A DNA stretch of 64,000 bases from Chryseobacterium indologenes (lineage in GTDB: Bacteria > Bacteroidota > Bacteroidia > Flavobacteriales > Weeksellaceae): positions 3,844,001 to 3,908,000 of the forward strand of contig CP065590.1 of the NCBI GenBank assembly GCA_016025055.1, read 5' to 3'. The translations under genes were made by a program, and so were the position numbers. Below are positions 28,440 through 37,557 of this stretch, one piece after another; position 1 is the stretch's first letter; every line of letters begins with the position of its first letter. The notes beneath the pieces were generated by a model. The model did not search any database. It saw only the letters and a list, made by a program, of their open reading frames with translations, and had not been told where the DNA came from.

Positions 28440-29426
28440 ATGAAAAAGCTAAACTTTTCTTTATTTCTTGTTGCCGGAATACTGACCAGTGCCCAGTCTT
28501 CAATAACAAGAACAGCTATTGATAAAATCAACGTTCCTTTAACCTTCAGAGCCGGAGATGTTGCGTCTACGGTAACAGCCGGAGCCTCAGGAGCCAATGT
28601 TACGTGGGACTTTTCAGCGTATACCGTTCCCAATACCTCTACAAGCACAACCAATGTTTGTCCCGGAGAATCTAATTGTTTTAGATTCCCAAATGCTAAC
28701 AGGATTACAAAACCTACGCTTGCAGATTCTTATAGTTTTACTTCTATGAGTGATACTGAGGCTTCAACAGTAGGCATGTATGCGGGACCATCATTTGGTG
28801 ATGTTACGTCGACTTATACGGATCCGTTGATTGATTTTAAATTTCCCATCACTTATCTGCAACAATTTACCGATACCTATCAGTTTAATACTGTTTCCGG
28901 AGGTATAGGAAATTCAACGGAGGCCGGGCAGGTAGATTATACGGTGGATGGCTATGGGACCATTATCACTCCGGTAGGAACTTTTTCTAATGTGTTGAGA
29001 ATAAAAAGAATGAGGACCGCTACCCAAACCCCGGGGCCATTTACCTATACCAATGAATCTTATATGTGGGTCAGCCCAAGCAACGGAATTGTATTTAATT
29101 TTGCCATCAACACCTTTACGTTAAACGGAACCACCAATGTTACGAAAAGTGTTTCCTATCCGGAAGCGGGTTCATTGTCTACAACGGATGTGGAGGCTAA
29201 AAAAGAAAATATTTCTGTGTATCCTAACCCAAGTGCCGACATGATCACTCTGACATCAAAAGAAGACTTTAAAAAGATCACAGTGACTTCCATGGATGGT
29301 AAAGCTGTCATAAGAACCGGAAATGTTAAGAATATTGATATTTCAAAGCTTCCCAAGGGAGTATACATCCTTCAGGGAGAATTGAAGAACGGAAATTCAA
29401 TGTCTAAGAAAATTATTAAAAAATAA
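28440..29426 (+). CDS. T9SS type A sorting domain-containing secreted protein
   Basis: 328 residues. A signal peptide (ending about AQS, residue 20) is followed by a beta-rich domain with GASGANVTWDFSAY near residue 45 and FGDVTSTYTDPLIDFKFP and YTVDGYGTIITPVG later. The C-terminal 75 residues (VYPNPSADMITL ... ISKLPKGVYILQG, ending KKIIKK) are a type A T9SS signal. The function of the main domain is unknown. The same GxSGxNxTWDF pattern occurs in the secreted protein at 58298-59047 of this window, which lacks the sorting domain. Confidence 0.88.
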   Translation: MKKLNFSLFLVAGILTSAQSSITRTAIDKINVPLTFRAGDVASTVTAGASGANVTWDFSAYTVPNTSTSTTNVCPGESNCFRFPNANRITKPTLADSYSFTSMSDTEASTVGMYAGPSFGDVTSTYTDPLIDFKFPITYLQQFTDTYQFNTVSGGIGNSTEAGQVDYTVDGYGTIITPVGTFSNVLRIKRMRTATQTPGPFTYTNESYMWVSPSNGIVFNFAINTFTLNGTTNVTKSVSYPEAGSLSTTDVEAKKENISVYPNPSADMITLTSKEDFKKITVTSMDGKAVIRTGNVKNIDISKLPKGVYILQGELKNGNSMSKKIIKK

Positions 29427-29502
29427 TAACGTATTGTTTATAGTGACTTAATACAAAAAGATTTAGAATCCACCCCGAAAACGGGAAGTGCTATAATGAA
29501 TG

Positions 29503-29550
29503 AAGCAGGGAATGGGCGGTTTTGGTGAATAAGCCTGTTCTCTGCTTTTT
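29503..29550 (+). terminator. Probable terminator after the 28440 gene
   Basis: AAGCAGGGAA (29503-29512) can pair with TTCTCTGCTT (29538-29547, one wobble), with a T-run after. The loop is long, so confidence is moderate. Confidence 0.45.
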
Positions 29551-29584
29551 GAGTATATCGAAAACATCTTGTAGGAAACCAGGA

Positions 29585-30037
29585 TCAGACTCCAAATTGT
29601 CTTAAATGATGATCCATGTGTTTATAGGCTGCAATTCCCCACTCATAGGTTGAAATATTGCCAAATGCAGGATGGGGAATCGTTAAAGGACGGGTGGTGA
29701 CGGAAAATAATTCAATTAAAAGAATAAAGTCAGTTTTTTGTTTTTCAAAATCATCACTGTCAACCTTTCCTTTGGTATCATGTCTGGATTCACCTTTACT
29801 ATTCTTTTTAAAACCGGGAGCAATGTAAAGGGCCAGTATTCGTAAAACAAATTGTTGCAGCGTAGTTTTATTTTTTGCTCCGCTTTCCTGTAAAATTTGC
29901 CTGTTACAGGAGTTACAGTGAAGAAGCATCTCCGTAGCCGTCATTTCTCCCCAAAGAGGAATATGTGAAGCTGAAAGATTTTTTACTCTTGCAATGATAG
30001 CAGCAGCAGCTTCATGTTTTAACAGATTTTTTCTCAT
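29585..30037 (-). CDS. DUF1569 domain-containing protein (DinB-like fold)
   Basis: 150 residues from ATG 30037. The family resembles DinB-like four-helix bundles. It has the typical WGEMTATEMLLHC near residue 35 and HPAFGNISTYEWGIAAYKHMDHHLRQFG at the end, with His residues that could hold a metal ion. Function is unknown. It lies 30 bases after a GNAT gene and probably shares its transcript. The TTG six codons upstream is not preferred. Confidence 0.85.
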   Translation of the reverse strand: MRKNLLKHEAAAAIIARVKNLSASHIPLWGEMTATEMLLHCNSCNRQILQESGAKNKTTLQQFVLRILALYIAPGFKKNSKGESRHDTKGKVDSDDFEKQKTDFILLIELFSVTTRPLTIPHPAFGNISTYEWGIAAYKHMDHHLRQFGV

Positions 30038-30067
30038 GGTGATGGTGGTTGTCAACAGTGTAATCGG

Positions 30068-30688
30068 TTATCCCTCTTTCGTAAGTCCTCTTTTCGCATT
30101 CATCTGCTTTTCAATTTTTACCTTTGCTTCTTCCCACTCATCATCCAATATGCTGTAATATGCTGCATTTCTGGTAGTACCGTCATTCTGGATACGATCT
30201 TTTCTTAAAATTCCTTCAAAGATACCACCTATTTTTTCAATGGCTTTTCTCGATCTAAAATTGGTATCTTTAGTTTTAAGTTGAACCCTGTTTGTTTTTA
30301 ATATTTCAAAACAATAGGTGAGGAGCAGTAATTTACATTCAAGATTGAGTGTTGTCCCCCAATATTCTTTAGTAATCCAGGTCCATCCGATTTCCAGCTT
30401 TTTATCGGAAGGATAGATTTCAAAAAAACGTGTCGAACCGATTAATTTGCGGGTTTCTTTATGACGTATTACAAAAGGATATTGATTTCCGTTTTCTCTT
30501 TCAGACAATGCCCGTTCGTAATTTTGATAAAAGATTGTTTTATCAGAGCAGTCTGTGGGAATCAGTTCCCAAAGTTCCTTGTCTGAAGCAGCCTCGTATA
30601 ATTCTTCAAAATGCTCTTTCTCCAAAGGAATCAATTCAACGGTTGTTCCTTCTAAAACAGTGGGGTGAGTGATCCATTTTTCTTTCAT
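30068..30688 (-). CDS. GNAT-family N-acetyltransferase
   Basis: 206 residues from ATG 30688. It resembles the RimJ/RimL type: VELIPLEKEHFEELYEAA at the start, IGSTRFFEIYPSDKKLEIGWTWI in the middle (acetyl-CoA strand) and NFRSRKAIEKIGGIFEG near residue 150. The typical C-terminal YYSILDDEW is present. The substrate may be a protein N-terminus or a small amine; this cannot be told from sequence. A minus-strand promoter box lies upstream at 30711-30718. Confidence 0.88.
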   Translation of the reverse strand: MKEKWITHPTVLEGTTVELIPLEKEHFEELYEAASDKELWELIPTDCSDKTIFYQNYERALSERENGNQYPFVIRHKETRKLIGSTRFFEIYPSDKKLEIGWTWITKEYWGTTLNLECKLLLLTYCFEILKTNRVQLKTKDTNFRSRKAIEKIGGIFEGILRKDRIQNDGTTRNAAYYSILDDEWEEAKVKIEKQMNAKRGLTKEG

Positions 30689-30710
30689 GGAAATAGTTTT
30701 TATGGTAAAA

Positions 30711-30718
30711 CAAATGTA
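30711..30718 (-). promoter_or_regulatory. -7 promoter box of the GNAT-DUF1569 pair
   Basis: The minus strand reads TACATTTG, matching TAnnTTTG, 22 bases before the ATG at 30688. Confidence 0.55.
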
Positions 30719-30733
30719 CAAAAATAACCAGAT

Positions 30734-31578
30734 TTATTTCTTAATACGATAGTTTTCGCGATACGTATTGGCCGTTATTCCTGTGCATCGTCTGAAATAT
30801 CTGCAAAAAAGGGAAGAGTCTACAAATTGCAGCCGGTTGCTGACTTCTTTAATAGAGAGCGAAGTTGTTTTCAGAAGTTCTTTAGCATATTTGATCACCT
30901 GGTAGCTGATCCACTGTTTAATCGGTTTACCTGTTTCTTTTTGATAAAACTGCTTAAATATTGAGGTGAAAGGTGAAGCTGATCAGAATAAAAAATAACA
31001 CTCCTCTGCAAATGCCCATGCTCATTAAGCAATTTGAAAAAATGCTCTACAATATCCTGACTTCTGGTTTGCAGCAGGCTGTTATTCTTTATGACAGGAA
31101 GATAAAGTTTCGAAACCAATTCCAGTAATGCATACAAAAGGTACTGTACAGATTCCGGTGTGCTTTCGTCTTCAGTTTTAGAATGATAATCCTCAATTAA
31201 TTTGATCGTTGACCCAATGAGTCTTCCCGAAGTATTCCCTGTCTGAATAACCGGATGAAATCTGATTTCGTCACTGGCCAGAAGTACGGTTAGAAAACTG
31301 TAAGTACTGATGAAGTCTAATGAAATAAAAAATACGGTAAAATCAAGATCGTTCGTATAAGAAATATCTGTCACATCCGTGTCCGGAAGCAACATCATGA
31401 CTGAACTCTTTTTAACCTCAAAATCGCAGCCATTGCTTCTGATGCTTATTTCACCTTTTGATACAAAGCACAGTACAAGCTTATTCAGTTTATGGGCACT
31501 TTGCTGAAACCCGGACACCGTATTTGTTGTATACTTTTCAATATATAGTCCTTCAAAATTTGGTTTAATATCTAACAT
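30734..31578 (-). CDS. AraC-family transcriptional regulator (frameshifted)
   Basis: About 281 residues when joined. The N-terminal two thirds are an AraC-type sensing domain (LDIKPNFEGLYIEKYTTN start). The DNA-binding part begins with LHLSPQYLSS and continues, in the other frame, as FYQKETGKPIKQWISYQVIKYA, then KEVSNRLQFVDSSLFCRYFRRCTG, ending in a basic tail. Two helix-turn-helix units are thus complete. As written the frame stops at 30895 because AAAA (30946-30949, plus strand) lacks one base. A start at TTG 31584 is possible but ATG 31578 is preferred. The gene diverges from the MFS transporter, whose upstream region has repeats that could be its operators. Confidence 0.88.
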
Positions 31579-31641
31579 GGCCAAGACTGGTAATTTTCTG
31601 AGATCAGCTGAACTTTGAGTATCGCTTTAATTAATTGAAGG

Positions 31642-31649
31642 CAAATGTA
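31642..31649 (-). promoter_or_regulatory. -7 promoter box of the AraC gene
   Basis: The minus strand reads TACATTTG, a TAnnTTTG match 63 bases before the ATG at 31578. Confidence 0.45.
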
Positions 31650-31667
31650 GGCACTTACTTTTTCTTT

Positions 31668-31716
31668 TGGAATACATTGTTTAAAATGGAATATAAAATG
31701 ACAAAAATGGAATATA
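31668..31716. promoter_or_regulatory. Direct-repeat operator candidate, TGGAATA in three copies
   Basis: TGGAATA starts at 31668, 31687 and 31708, that is with spacings of 19 and 21 bases (about two helical turns). The last two are part of perfect 13-base repeats AAAATGGAATATA (31683-31695 and 31704-31716). They lie between divergent AraC and MFS genes, just upstream of the MFS promoter box. Such phased direct repeats are typical AraC-family sites. Confidence 0.65.
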
Positions 31717-31736
31717 TTTTATTAGGTCACTCTAAC

Positions 31737-31744
31737 TACCTTTG
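31737..31744 (+). promoter_or_regulatory. -7 promoter box of the MFS gene
   Basis: TACCTTTG matches TAnnTTTG, 29 bases before the ATG at 31774. Confidence 0.55.
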
Positions 31745-31773
31745 CCGTAGAAATTTTATTAAATGTTGTTATA

Positions 31774-32933
31774 ATGCAAGATAGAGAATCGTACAATGCG
31801 AAAATGCCTGCAGCCTGTTTTTTACTTTTTTTGCCCACGGGCTCGTTTTTTCTTCATGGGCCAGCCGGATCCCTATCATTAAAGAAGCGCTTTCCATCAA
31901 TGAGGCACAGCTGGGAACACTTTTGCTTTTAATGCCCATAGGTCAGCTTTCAACAATGGCGTTGGCCGGAAAGCTGATCAGCATAAAAGGAAGCAGTTGG
32001 GTGATTAGGAGATGCTTTTTGCTCTATCCTCTTTGCCTTTTACTGATTGGTTTATCACCATCATACTGGGTGCTGGCCGTTGTTTTGTTTTTCTTCGGGG
32101 TATCAGGAAACCTATGCAATATAGCGATCAATACTCAGGCTATTGAAATAGAATCTCTTACCCAAAGAACACTGTTGTCATCGTACCACGGAGCCTGGTG
32201 TTTTGCAGGGCTGACGGGAGCCCTTATCGGTTTACTGATGATTACGTTGAATATAGATACGCTGTATCATTTTATATTCAGTTTTATTCTTGTGTCGGGA
32301 TTATGGTGGTACAGTAAAAATCATCTTACCCATATTATTCATAAGGTTGAACCGCAAAAGCAATCAATTTTTAAAGCTGTCAATCCTACATTGGTTGGGT
32401 TGGGTATCATAGGGTTTTTAAGTATGGCAATAGAAGGTGCGATGTTTGACTGGAGCGGAGTGTATTTTCAGACTATTGTAAAAGCGCCGGAAAAGTTTGT
32501 AATCCTTGGATATACGAGTTTTATTTTAATGATGACTTTAGGTCGTTTTGTAGGGAACCGTATTATTGAAAAATATGGGAAAAGATTCGTTTTACAATGC
32601 TGTGGTATCCTTATGAGTTGTGGTCTTTTCCTCAGTGTTTTCTTTCCCGAACTATGGGTTTGTATCATTGCATTTATGATTATCGGTCTGGGAGGCTCTT
32701 TAAGTGTGCCTTCCATCTACAGTACTATTGGCAAGGTGAATACAGTGGCTCCCAGTATTGCCCTTTCTTTCGTTTCCAGTATTTCATTTTTAGGATTTTT
32801 GATAGGCCCTCCGTTGATCGGATATATTGCTGAGGCTTTCGATCTCAGGTATTCTTACGGACTTTTTGCCTGTTTTGGAATATTGCTGTCGATTATGGCA
32901 AGACAGATGGATATTTTTAAAATTAAAGATTAA
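31774..32933 (+). CDS. MFS transporter (frameshifted near the N-terminus)
   Basis: About 386 residues with roughly twelve membrane segments. After MQDRESYNAKMPAACFLLF the frame must shift to read FAHGLVFSSWASRIPIIKEAL, a typical start of the MFS group that resembles FucP/YbjJ-type permeases. The later GKLISIKG and NAQAIEIE-like loops and the central soluble stretch (HIIHKVEPQKQ) fit. One T is missing from a T7 run at 31826-31832. The open frame alone would begin at 31923 with a TTG, which would delete the first segments. The substrate is unknown. The gene diverges from an AraC regulator, which probably controls it. Confidence 0.87.
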
Positions 32934-32940
32934 TAGACAC

Positions 32941-32976
32941 AATAATAAAGCTACCTTCAGAGGTAGCTTTATTATT
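32941..32976. terminator. Bidirectional terminator, perfect 16-base stem
   Basis: AATAATAAAGCTACCT and AGGTAGCTTTATTATT pair perfectly around the loop TCAG. It lies eight bases after the MFS stop and before the converging small gene, so it can serve both. Confidence 0.88.
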
Positions 32977-32999
32977 GTAGTGGTTTGAGTAAAAAGTAA

Positions 33000-33389
33000 T
33001 TATATCCAGTTTTCTACCAGGTGCAACCACAAGGCTCTTTCCGGATTCAAAAGAAAAACAGCGGAAGACTGTCTTTTGTTGGATGTATTTCCCGTCATCT
33101 GAATTTCTGTATAAGTGGCCAGTCCATGGTGATCGGAATGCTCAACTTCTATATTTTCGACATACACTTTACGTTCAGGAAATTTCCCGTATACCGTGGG
33201 AAGCCAGTCGGAAAACGCAGCCAATGTAACCGTATCACCATTTCCGTTGATCATTTTAAATTCCGGCAAAAACCCTGAAAGGAGTTTTTGATAAAGAGCC
33301 TCACGGTCTTCAGATCTTCCCTGAAACCACTTTTCGATATCCTGATGGAATTCTGTTATTTCCCGGGTCATTTTTTCTTTGCTGTTCAT
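33000..33389 (-). CDS. NTF2-like (DUF4440/SnoaL-type) small protein
   Basis: 129 residues. An N-terminal helical part (EITEFHQDIEKWFQGR) and a beta-sheet with FKMINGNGDTVTLAAFSDWL and YTEIQMTGN fit the NTF2-like alpha/beta-cone fold. Members of this superfamily are often steroid isomerase-like enzymes or small ligand binders; no catalytic residue can be named. It precedes the MFS gene on the minus strand by 22 bases in reverse order, so they may be one transcript. Confidence 0.65.
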   Translation of the reverse strand: MNSKEKMTREITEFHQDIEKWFQGRSEDREALYQKLLSGFLPEFKMINGNGDTVTLAAFSDWLPTVYGKFPERKVYVENIEVEHSDHHGLATYTEIQMTGNTSNKRQSSAVFLLNPERALWLHLVENWI

Positions 33390-33410
33390 AGATTTAAATT
33401 TATAAATATT

Positions 33411-34805
33411 TTACTTGTTGGAAGAAAGCTGAAGGATATATTTTTTTAACCTGAAATTGGCCCATATCCCGATGGCCTGTACCATTCCTATTAATGAAAT
33501 GGCTAATGCAAATGCTTCGTAGAATTCTACAATTTCAATCATATTGAAAAATAATGTGCCAATTATCGCTCCGCCTGTCACGCTTCCTATCTGTATTCCA
33601 ATGCTGATCAATCCGGAGGCTTGCCCTGCTTTATCTTTAGAAATGAAGGAAATAGCAGTACGCATCATAACCGGCATCATCGTTCCATGCCCTAATCCTG
33701 CGATAAATAAAGTGATATGAGTAATAAAGGAAGGTTTTTGCTGAAAAAGAAAGCTAATGCACTGAATACAAAACCACTAATTAACAATCCCAGTCCGATA
33801 TTAATCAGTTTGTGGGAATCCAGTTTCATCCTCGATATGGTTAATGGTCCAAGGAAAAAGGCCAGTCCATACGGAACTATAGCCAGCCCTGTCTGCATGG
33901 AGTTCTGATGCAAAAACTGCTGCAAATAGTACGGATAGCAGATAAATAAGCCGGCTGTAAAATTATAAAGAAAAATCATCAGCAGACTTAGTGCAAAAGG
34001 TTTGTACTGTAATAAAGTCGGGTCAATCAGGAAAGTTTTTCCTTTGGTAAGCAGAGTCATTTCATACCTTAAGAAAATCAGTAATACCACAAAACCAACG
34101 AGCATTATTCCAAAAATCCACCACGCCCATTGATATTTTTGTCCGAAAATAAGCGGGCAGATCAACATCAGCAAGGCAACAACCAACAAGAATGAGCCGA
34201 TAAAATCGATTCCCGCTTTTTCCTCTTTTGGACTATTTTCCATGGTAAAATGGATTCCTAAAATGCAGATGACAGTTACCGGAACATTCACAAGAAACAC
34301 AAGTTCCCACGAAAAATGCCCCCAATGCATACTGAGAAGAACACCCCCGAGCAGTTGGCCGATTACTGAAGCCAATCCGAATACAGAACTGAAAAAAACT
34401 TACGGCTTTAGGCTGTTCTTTACTGCTAAATAAAACCTTTATCGAAGCCAGCACCTGAGGAGCCAGAAGAGAAGCTCCCAAACCCTGAAACAGCCGGGAG
34501 ATAATCAACCATGTGATATTTGTCGAAAATGCACAGGCAAGAGAAGAGAACAAAAAAGTATACAATCCCCATGTAAAGACTTTCTTACGCCCATAAATAT
34601 CACCGAGACGACCTCCACATACCACAAGGGCAGCATAGGTGAGTCCGTAGATAGCAACCACCATTTGCAATTGGTGATCACTGGCCTTAAAGGCATTTTT
34701 GATAGAAGGCAAAGCCATATTGACAATAAAATAATCTAACGGAGAAAGAAATGCCCCGGCGATCAGGAAGTAGAGAGCCTGCCATCGTTTCGGATATGTA
34801 CTCAT
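33411..34805 (-). CDS. DHA2-type MFS drug transporter (two frameshifts)
   Basis: About 464 residues when joined. N-terminal MFS marks: SPLDYFIVNMALPSIK near residue 20, GGRLGDIYGRKKVF near 65 and ISRLFQGLGASLLAPQVL near 105. The antiporter motif SVIGQLLGGVLL (GxxxGPxLGG-like) follows, and the C-terminal half has segments of a 14-TM exporter. Two breaks exist: an extra base in the A7 run at 34392-34398 (plus strand) that disrupts SFFSSVFGLASVIG, and one missing base near 33735-33748 that disrupts AFFFQQKPSFITHITLFIAGLGHGTMMPV. DHA2 pumps export drugs or organic compounds. The divergent AraC gene at 34876 is the likely regulator. Confidence 0.86.
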
Positions 34806-34815
34806 TTTTTTAAAA

Positions 34816-34823
34816 CAAAATTA
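34816..34823 (-). promoter_or_regulatory. -7 promoter box of the DHA2 transporter gene
   Basis: The minus strand reads TAATTTTG, matching TAnnTTTG, ten bases before the ATG at 34805. It implies a near-leaderless message. Confidence 0.5.
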
Positions 34824-34848
34824 ACCTCTTTATATTCTGTTAAAATTG

Positions 34849-34856
34849 TACTTTTG
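34849..34856 (+). promoter_or_regulatory. -7 promoter box of the divergent AraC gene
   Basis: TACTTTTG matches TAnnTTTG, 19 bases before the ATG at 34876. With the box at 34816-34823 the two divergent promoters are back to back within 40 bases. Confidence 0.5.
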
Positions 34857-34875
34857 GAGGAAAATTCAGTGTACA

Positions 34876-35724
34876 ATGATAGGTCTACATTCAGAAGGTA
34901 TTGAGGTAAATGAAGTAACGTTACAAAATGAAGAAGTTGGTTTTAAGACAAAATCATTCCTCTCCTTCGTCTATATCCTAAGAGGAGAGGGAAGTCTTGT
35001 ACATGATGAAAGACGCATCAGTTTTTCGGAGGGAAAGCTGTTTATCATTCCGCAGCACGAAAACTATTGTTTCAAAAGTGAAAATGCAAAATTGATTGCC
35101 ATACATTGCCCGATCGGGTTTATTGATAAAATACGGCTTGAAGCAGATCGTATAGAAAGCTGTGAAAACCTTTATAAATTGCAGTATATCAGTAATAATT
35201 ACCATGCAAAAGCAGGATGTGTCTTTCGCGATAAGCATGACGAAACTTTTGCGGCCACCCTGATTGTACAGATCGCAAGAGAGGTTGGAAATAAAGTTGA
35301 TGACTATCTGATTATTCGTAATTGTATCTCTATTTTGCTGAACCTTGTTGCCCGAAACATCATTAAAAGTGAAACATCAGACCTGCAGAAAAACAGGAAA
35401 GCATTTTCTATTATGAAGATTATCACTTACATTCAGCAGCATATAAAAGATAGGGAAAAAACCGGCATTCAGGCTGTATCTGAGCATTTCGGAATTTCCG
35501 GGAATTATTTCGGAGAGTATTTCAAGCAGCAAACGGGTGTTTCTTACCAAGAATATTTGTTAGATTACAGACTTAAGCTGGTAGAAACTTACTTAAAATA
35601 CAGCAGCACCAGATTGAGCGAGATTGCTTATGAACTTCAGTTCAGCGATGAAAGCCATCTTTCCAAGCTTTTTAAAAAACACAGGGGATTAACGCCGGGA
35701 GAATACAGAAGGAAACAAAAGTAG
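34876..35724 (+). CDS. AraC-family transcriptional regulator
   Basis: 282 residues from ATG 34876. The first part is a cupin-like sensing domain (VYILRGEGSLVHDERRISFSEG, with a FIIPQ turn). The C-terminal AraC domain has IQAVSEHFGISGNYFGEYFKQQTGVSYQEYLL and LSEIAYELQFSDESHLSKLFKKHRGLTPGEYR, both units complete. It diverges from the DHA2 transporter and is its likely regulator. The TTG start ten codons earlier lies inside the promoter box and is rejected. Confidence 0.92.
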   Translation: MIGLHSEGIEVNEVTLQNEEVGFKTKSFLSFVYILRGEGSLVHDERRISFSEGKLFIIPQHENYCFKSENAKLIAIHCPIGFIDKIRLEADRIESCENLYKLQYISNNYHAKAGCVFRDKHDETFAATLIVQIAREVGNKVDDYLIIRNCISILLNLVARNIIKSETSDLQKNRKAFSIMKIITYIQQHIKDREKTGIQAVSEHFGISGNYFGEYFKQQTGVSYQEYLLDYRLKLVETYLKYSSTRLSEIAYELQFSDESHLSKLFKKHRGLTPGEYRRKQK

Positions 35725-35842
35725 CAGCTTAAAAAAAAATACCAATACCTAATTAATTTCTCTTACTACCATTTTACTTACTTATTGTTAGTGTTTAAGT
35801 GATTCATGATCAGTGAATTATATTTATTTAAAAAATTAATAT

Positions 35843-35862
35843 AGTCAACTATATAGTTAACT
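35843..35862. promoter_or_regulatory. Near-perfect palindromic MarR operator
   Basis: AGTCAACTATATAGTTAACT is a 20-base palindrome with one mismatched pair. It lies 30 bases before the start of a MarR-type gene, where autoregulation is usual. Confidence 0.75.
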
Positions 35863-35891
35863 GTGTTTTTTATATATTTACAACGAAAAAC

Positions 35892-36392
35892 ATGAATATG
35901 GATTTTGATTTTATCAGAGATTTAGGATATAAGGCGTTGGACAGCAGGCTGAAAAGAATCAGCGACCGGATGTCACATGATGTGAGAAAGTTTTATAAAG
36001 AATTTGGAATTGACGTAGAACCCAATTGGTATCTGGTCTTCATGTTGTTGCAGAAAAGGGGAGAGATTTCCATTACAGATATTGCAGAGCCTTTGGGGTA
36101 TTCTCATCCGTCCGTGGTGATCATTGTCAAAAAAATGACAGACAAAGGATACCTGATTACTAAGAAAGATAGAACAGATAAACGGAAACAGATCATCTCC
36201 TTATCTCCTAAAGCCATCGATATGCTGCCTCAGCTGGAACAGGTTTGGGATAGTTGTGAAAAAGCTATCCTGAAGCTTATTTCAGAGGATCTGACGCTAT
36301 TTTCGTATCTCGATGCTATTGATCTGAAATTGAAAAATGAATCCTTTCATAACCGGTTTAAACAAGAATATTTAAAATCAATTAACCTATGA
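35892..36392 (+). CDS. MarR-family transcriptional regulator
   Basis: 166 residues. The winged helix lies in residues 45-110: ISITDIAEPLGYSHPSVVIIVKKMTDKGYL is the recognition region and KKDRTDKRKQIISLSPKA is the wing. Flanking helices for dimerisation are at both ends. A palindrome of the MarR type lies just before the gene. The last four bases overlap the next gene (ATGA), a secreted protein, which points to one operon and translational coupling. Confidence 0.93.
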   Translation: MNMDFDFIRDLGYKALDSRLKRISDRMSHDVRKFYKEFGIDVEPNWYLVFMLLQKRGEISITDIAEPLGYSHPSVVIIVKKMTDKGYLITKKDRTDKRKQIISLSPKAIDMLPQLEQVWDSCEKAILKLISEDLTLFSYLDAIDLKLKNESFHNRFKQEYLKSINL

Positions 36393-37152
36393 AAACACTC
36401 CTCTTTATTACTGCACTGCTATTCTCCAACCTGATGATCTCGGCAACAGAAACGAAGGTCATGATCAGGGCAAAAGCCAGAGATGCTAAATTTATCGGAA
36501 CCTCTTTGGGAGGAGCACATGTTATTGTCAGAAATAAGCTGAACCGGCAGATTCTGGCGGAGGGCAATACAACAGGAAGTACTGGAAATACAGATCTGAT
36601 CATGAAAACGGCTAAGGTAAGGGGAAATGCAATTACTGATGACCAGACTGGTGGTTTTATGGCCACAATCAATATCGATGAACCTACTTTTGTCAATATC
36701 GAAGTCGTTTCTCCGTTAAACAGTAAGCAGTCACAAGCAGTAATCAGTACAGAATTATGGCTGATTCCCGGCAAGAATATTTTAGGAGAGGGAATTATAT
36801 TGGAAGTCCCGGGATATATTATTGATATTCTGAAACCCAGAACGCATCAGTATATTTCATTGAAAACCATCAGGGATAAGCCATTCCGGTTTCAGGCTAA
36901 TATCGTGATGATGTGTGGGTGTGTGATCGAGAAAGGAGGAGTCTGGAATTCAGATGAAATTGAGGTAAAAGGCATCCTGAAAAAGACGGGAAATTTGTTC
37001 ATAATGTCGATATGTCATTAGTTTCTACCAATTTATTTGAAGGAAGTTATCCTATTGACGCTCCCGGTAATTACGAACTGGTCATGTACGCTTATCACGA
37101 AAAAACAGGGAATACAGGAGTAGATAAAGTAAACTACGTTATTTTTGAATAG
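36389..37152 (+). CDS. Secreted protein of unknown function, in operon with MarR regulator (frameshifted)
   Basis: About 254 residues when joined. A signal peptide (MKTLLFITALLFSNLMISATE) is followed by a beta-rich protein with no family that I recognise. Visible marks are a CGC near residue 173 (IVMMCGCVIEKGG) and repeated TVxNxE-like strands. The frame fails near 36988-36993 (GGGAAA), where one base more gives KKTGKFVHNVDMSLVSTNLFEG and a stop at 37152, joining the rest of the fold (ELVMYAYHEKTG). It overlaps the MarR gene by four bases, so the regulator probably controls it. Confidence 0.65.
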
Positions 37153-37202
37153 TCTGAAATGAAAATCATTTTTTCCCATATTGAAGGTAGAATTATTTAT
37201 CC

Positions 37203-37436
37203 TTAACGACCCTGGAATACTTCAATAATGGATTGTAACAGTTCTTTATCCACAGGAGAATTTGAAGAATTTTCCTGTACAAGAGCTCTCAAATTACCTT
37301 CATCATCGCGTTCAAATGCAACTTCATTGCCATCTATATCAACATAAAGTTTGTAGCCATAAGTGAATGTGGCCAGTCGCCCTTTGAAAACAAGCTCTTT
37401 TCCTTTATACTTTACAGGTATTTCAAATTCTTCCAT
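37203..37436 (-). CDS. Small hypothetical protein
   Basis: 77 residues. A beta-rich core (YKGKELVFKGRLATFTYGYKLYVDIDG) with an acidic loop and a C-terminal helix (DKELLQSIIEVFQ). I do not recognise a family. Such short proteins are common in flavobacteria. There is no signal peptide or membrane segment. Confidence 0.7.
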   Translation of the reverse strand: MEEFEIPVKYKGKELVFKGRLATFTYGYKLYVDIDGNEVAFERDDEGNLRALVQENSSNSPVDKELLQSIIEVFQGR

Positions 37437-37557
37437 TATATTTTGTTTTTAAGACAAACAGACTTTAAAAAAATATTCGCTTCCTTCTGTGATTAGGAAT
37501 TTCAGAGGGTAAAGATACAATCTTATTATCTTTATTAACAAGGGTTATCATTAAATA

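Noticed and set aside
31774-31922. MFS gene starting at TTG 31923
   Set aside because: This would remove the first membrane segments; the upstream frame joined at the T7 run gives a typical N-terminus.
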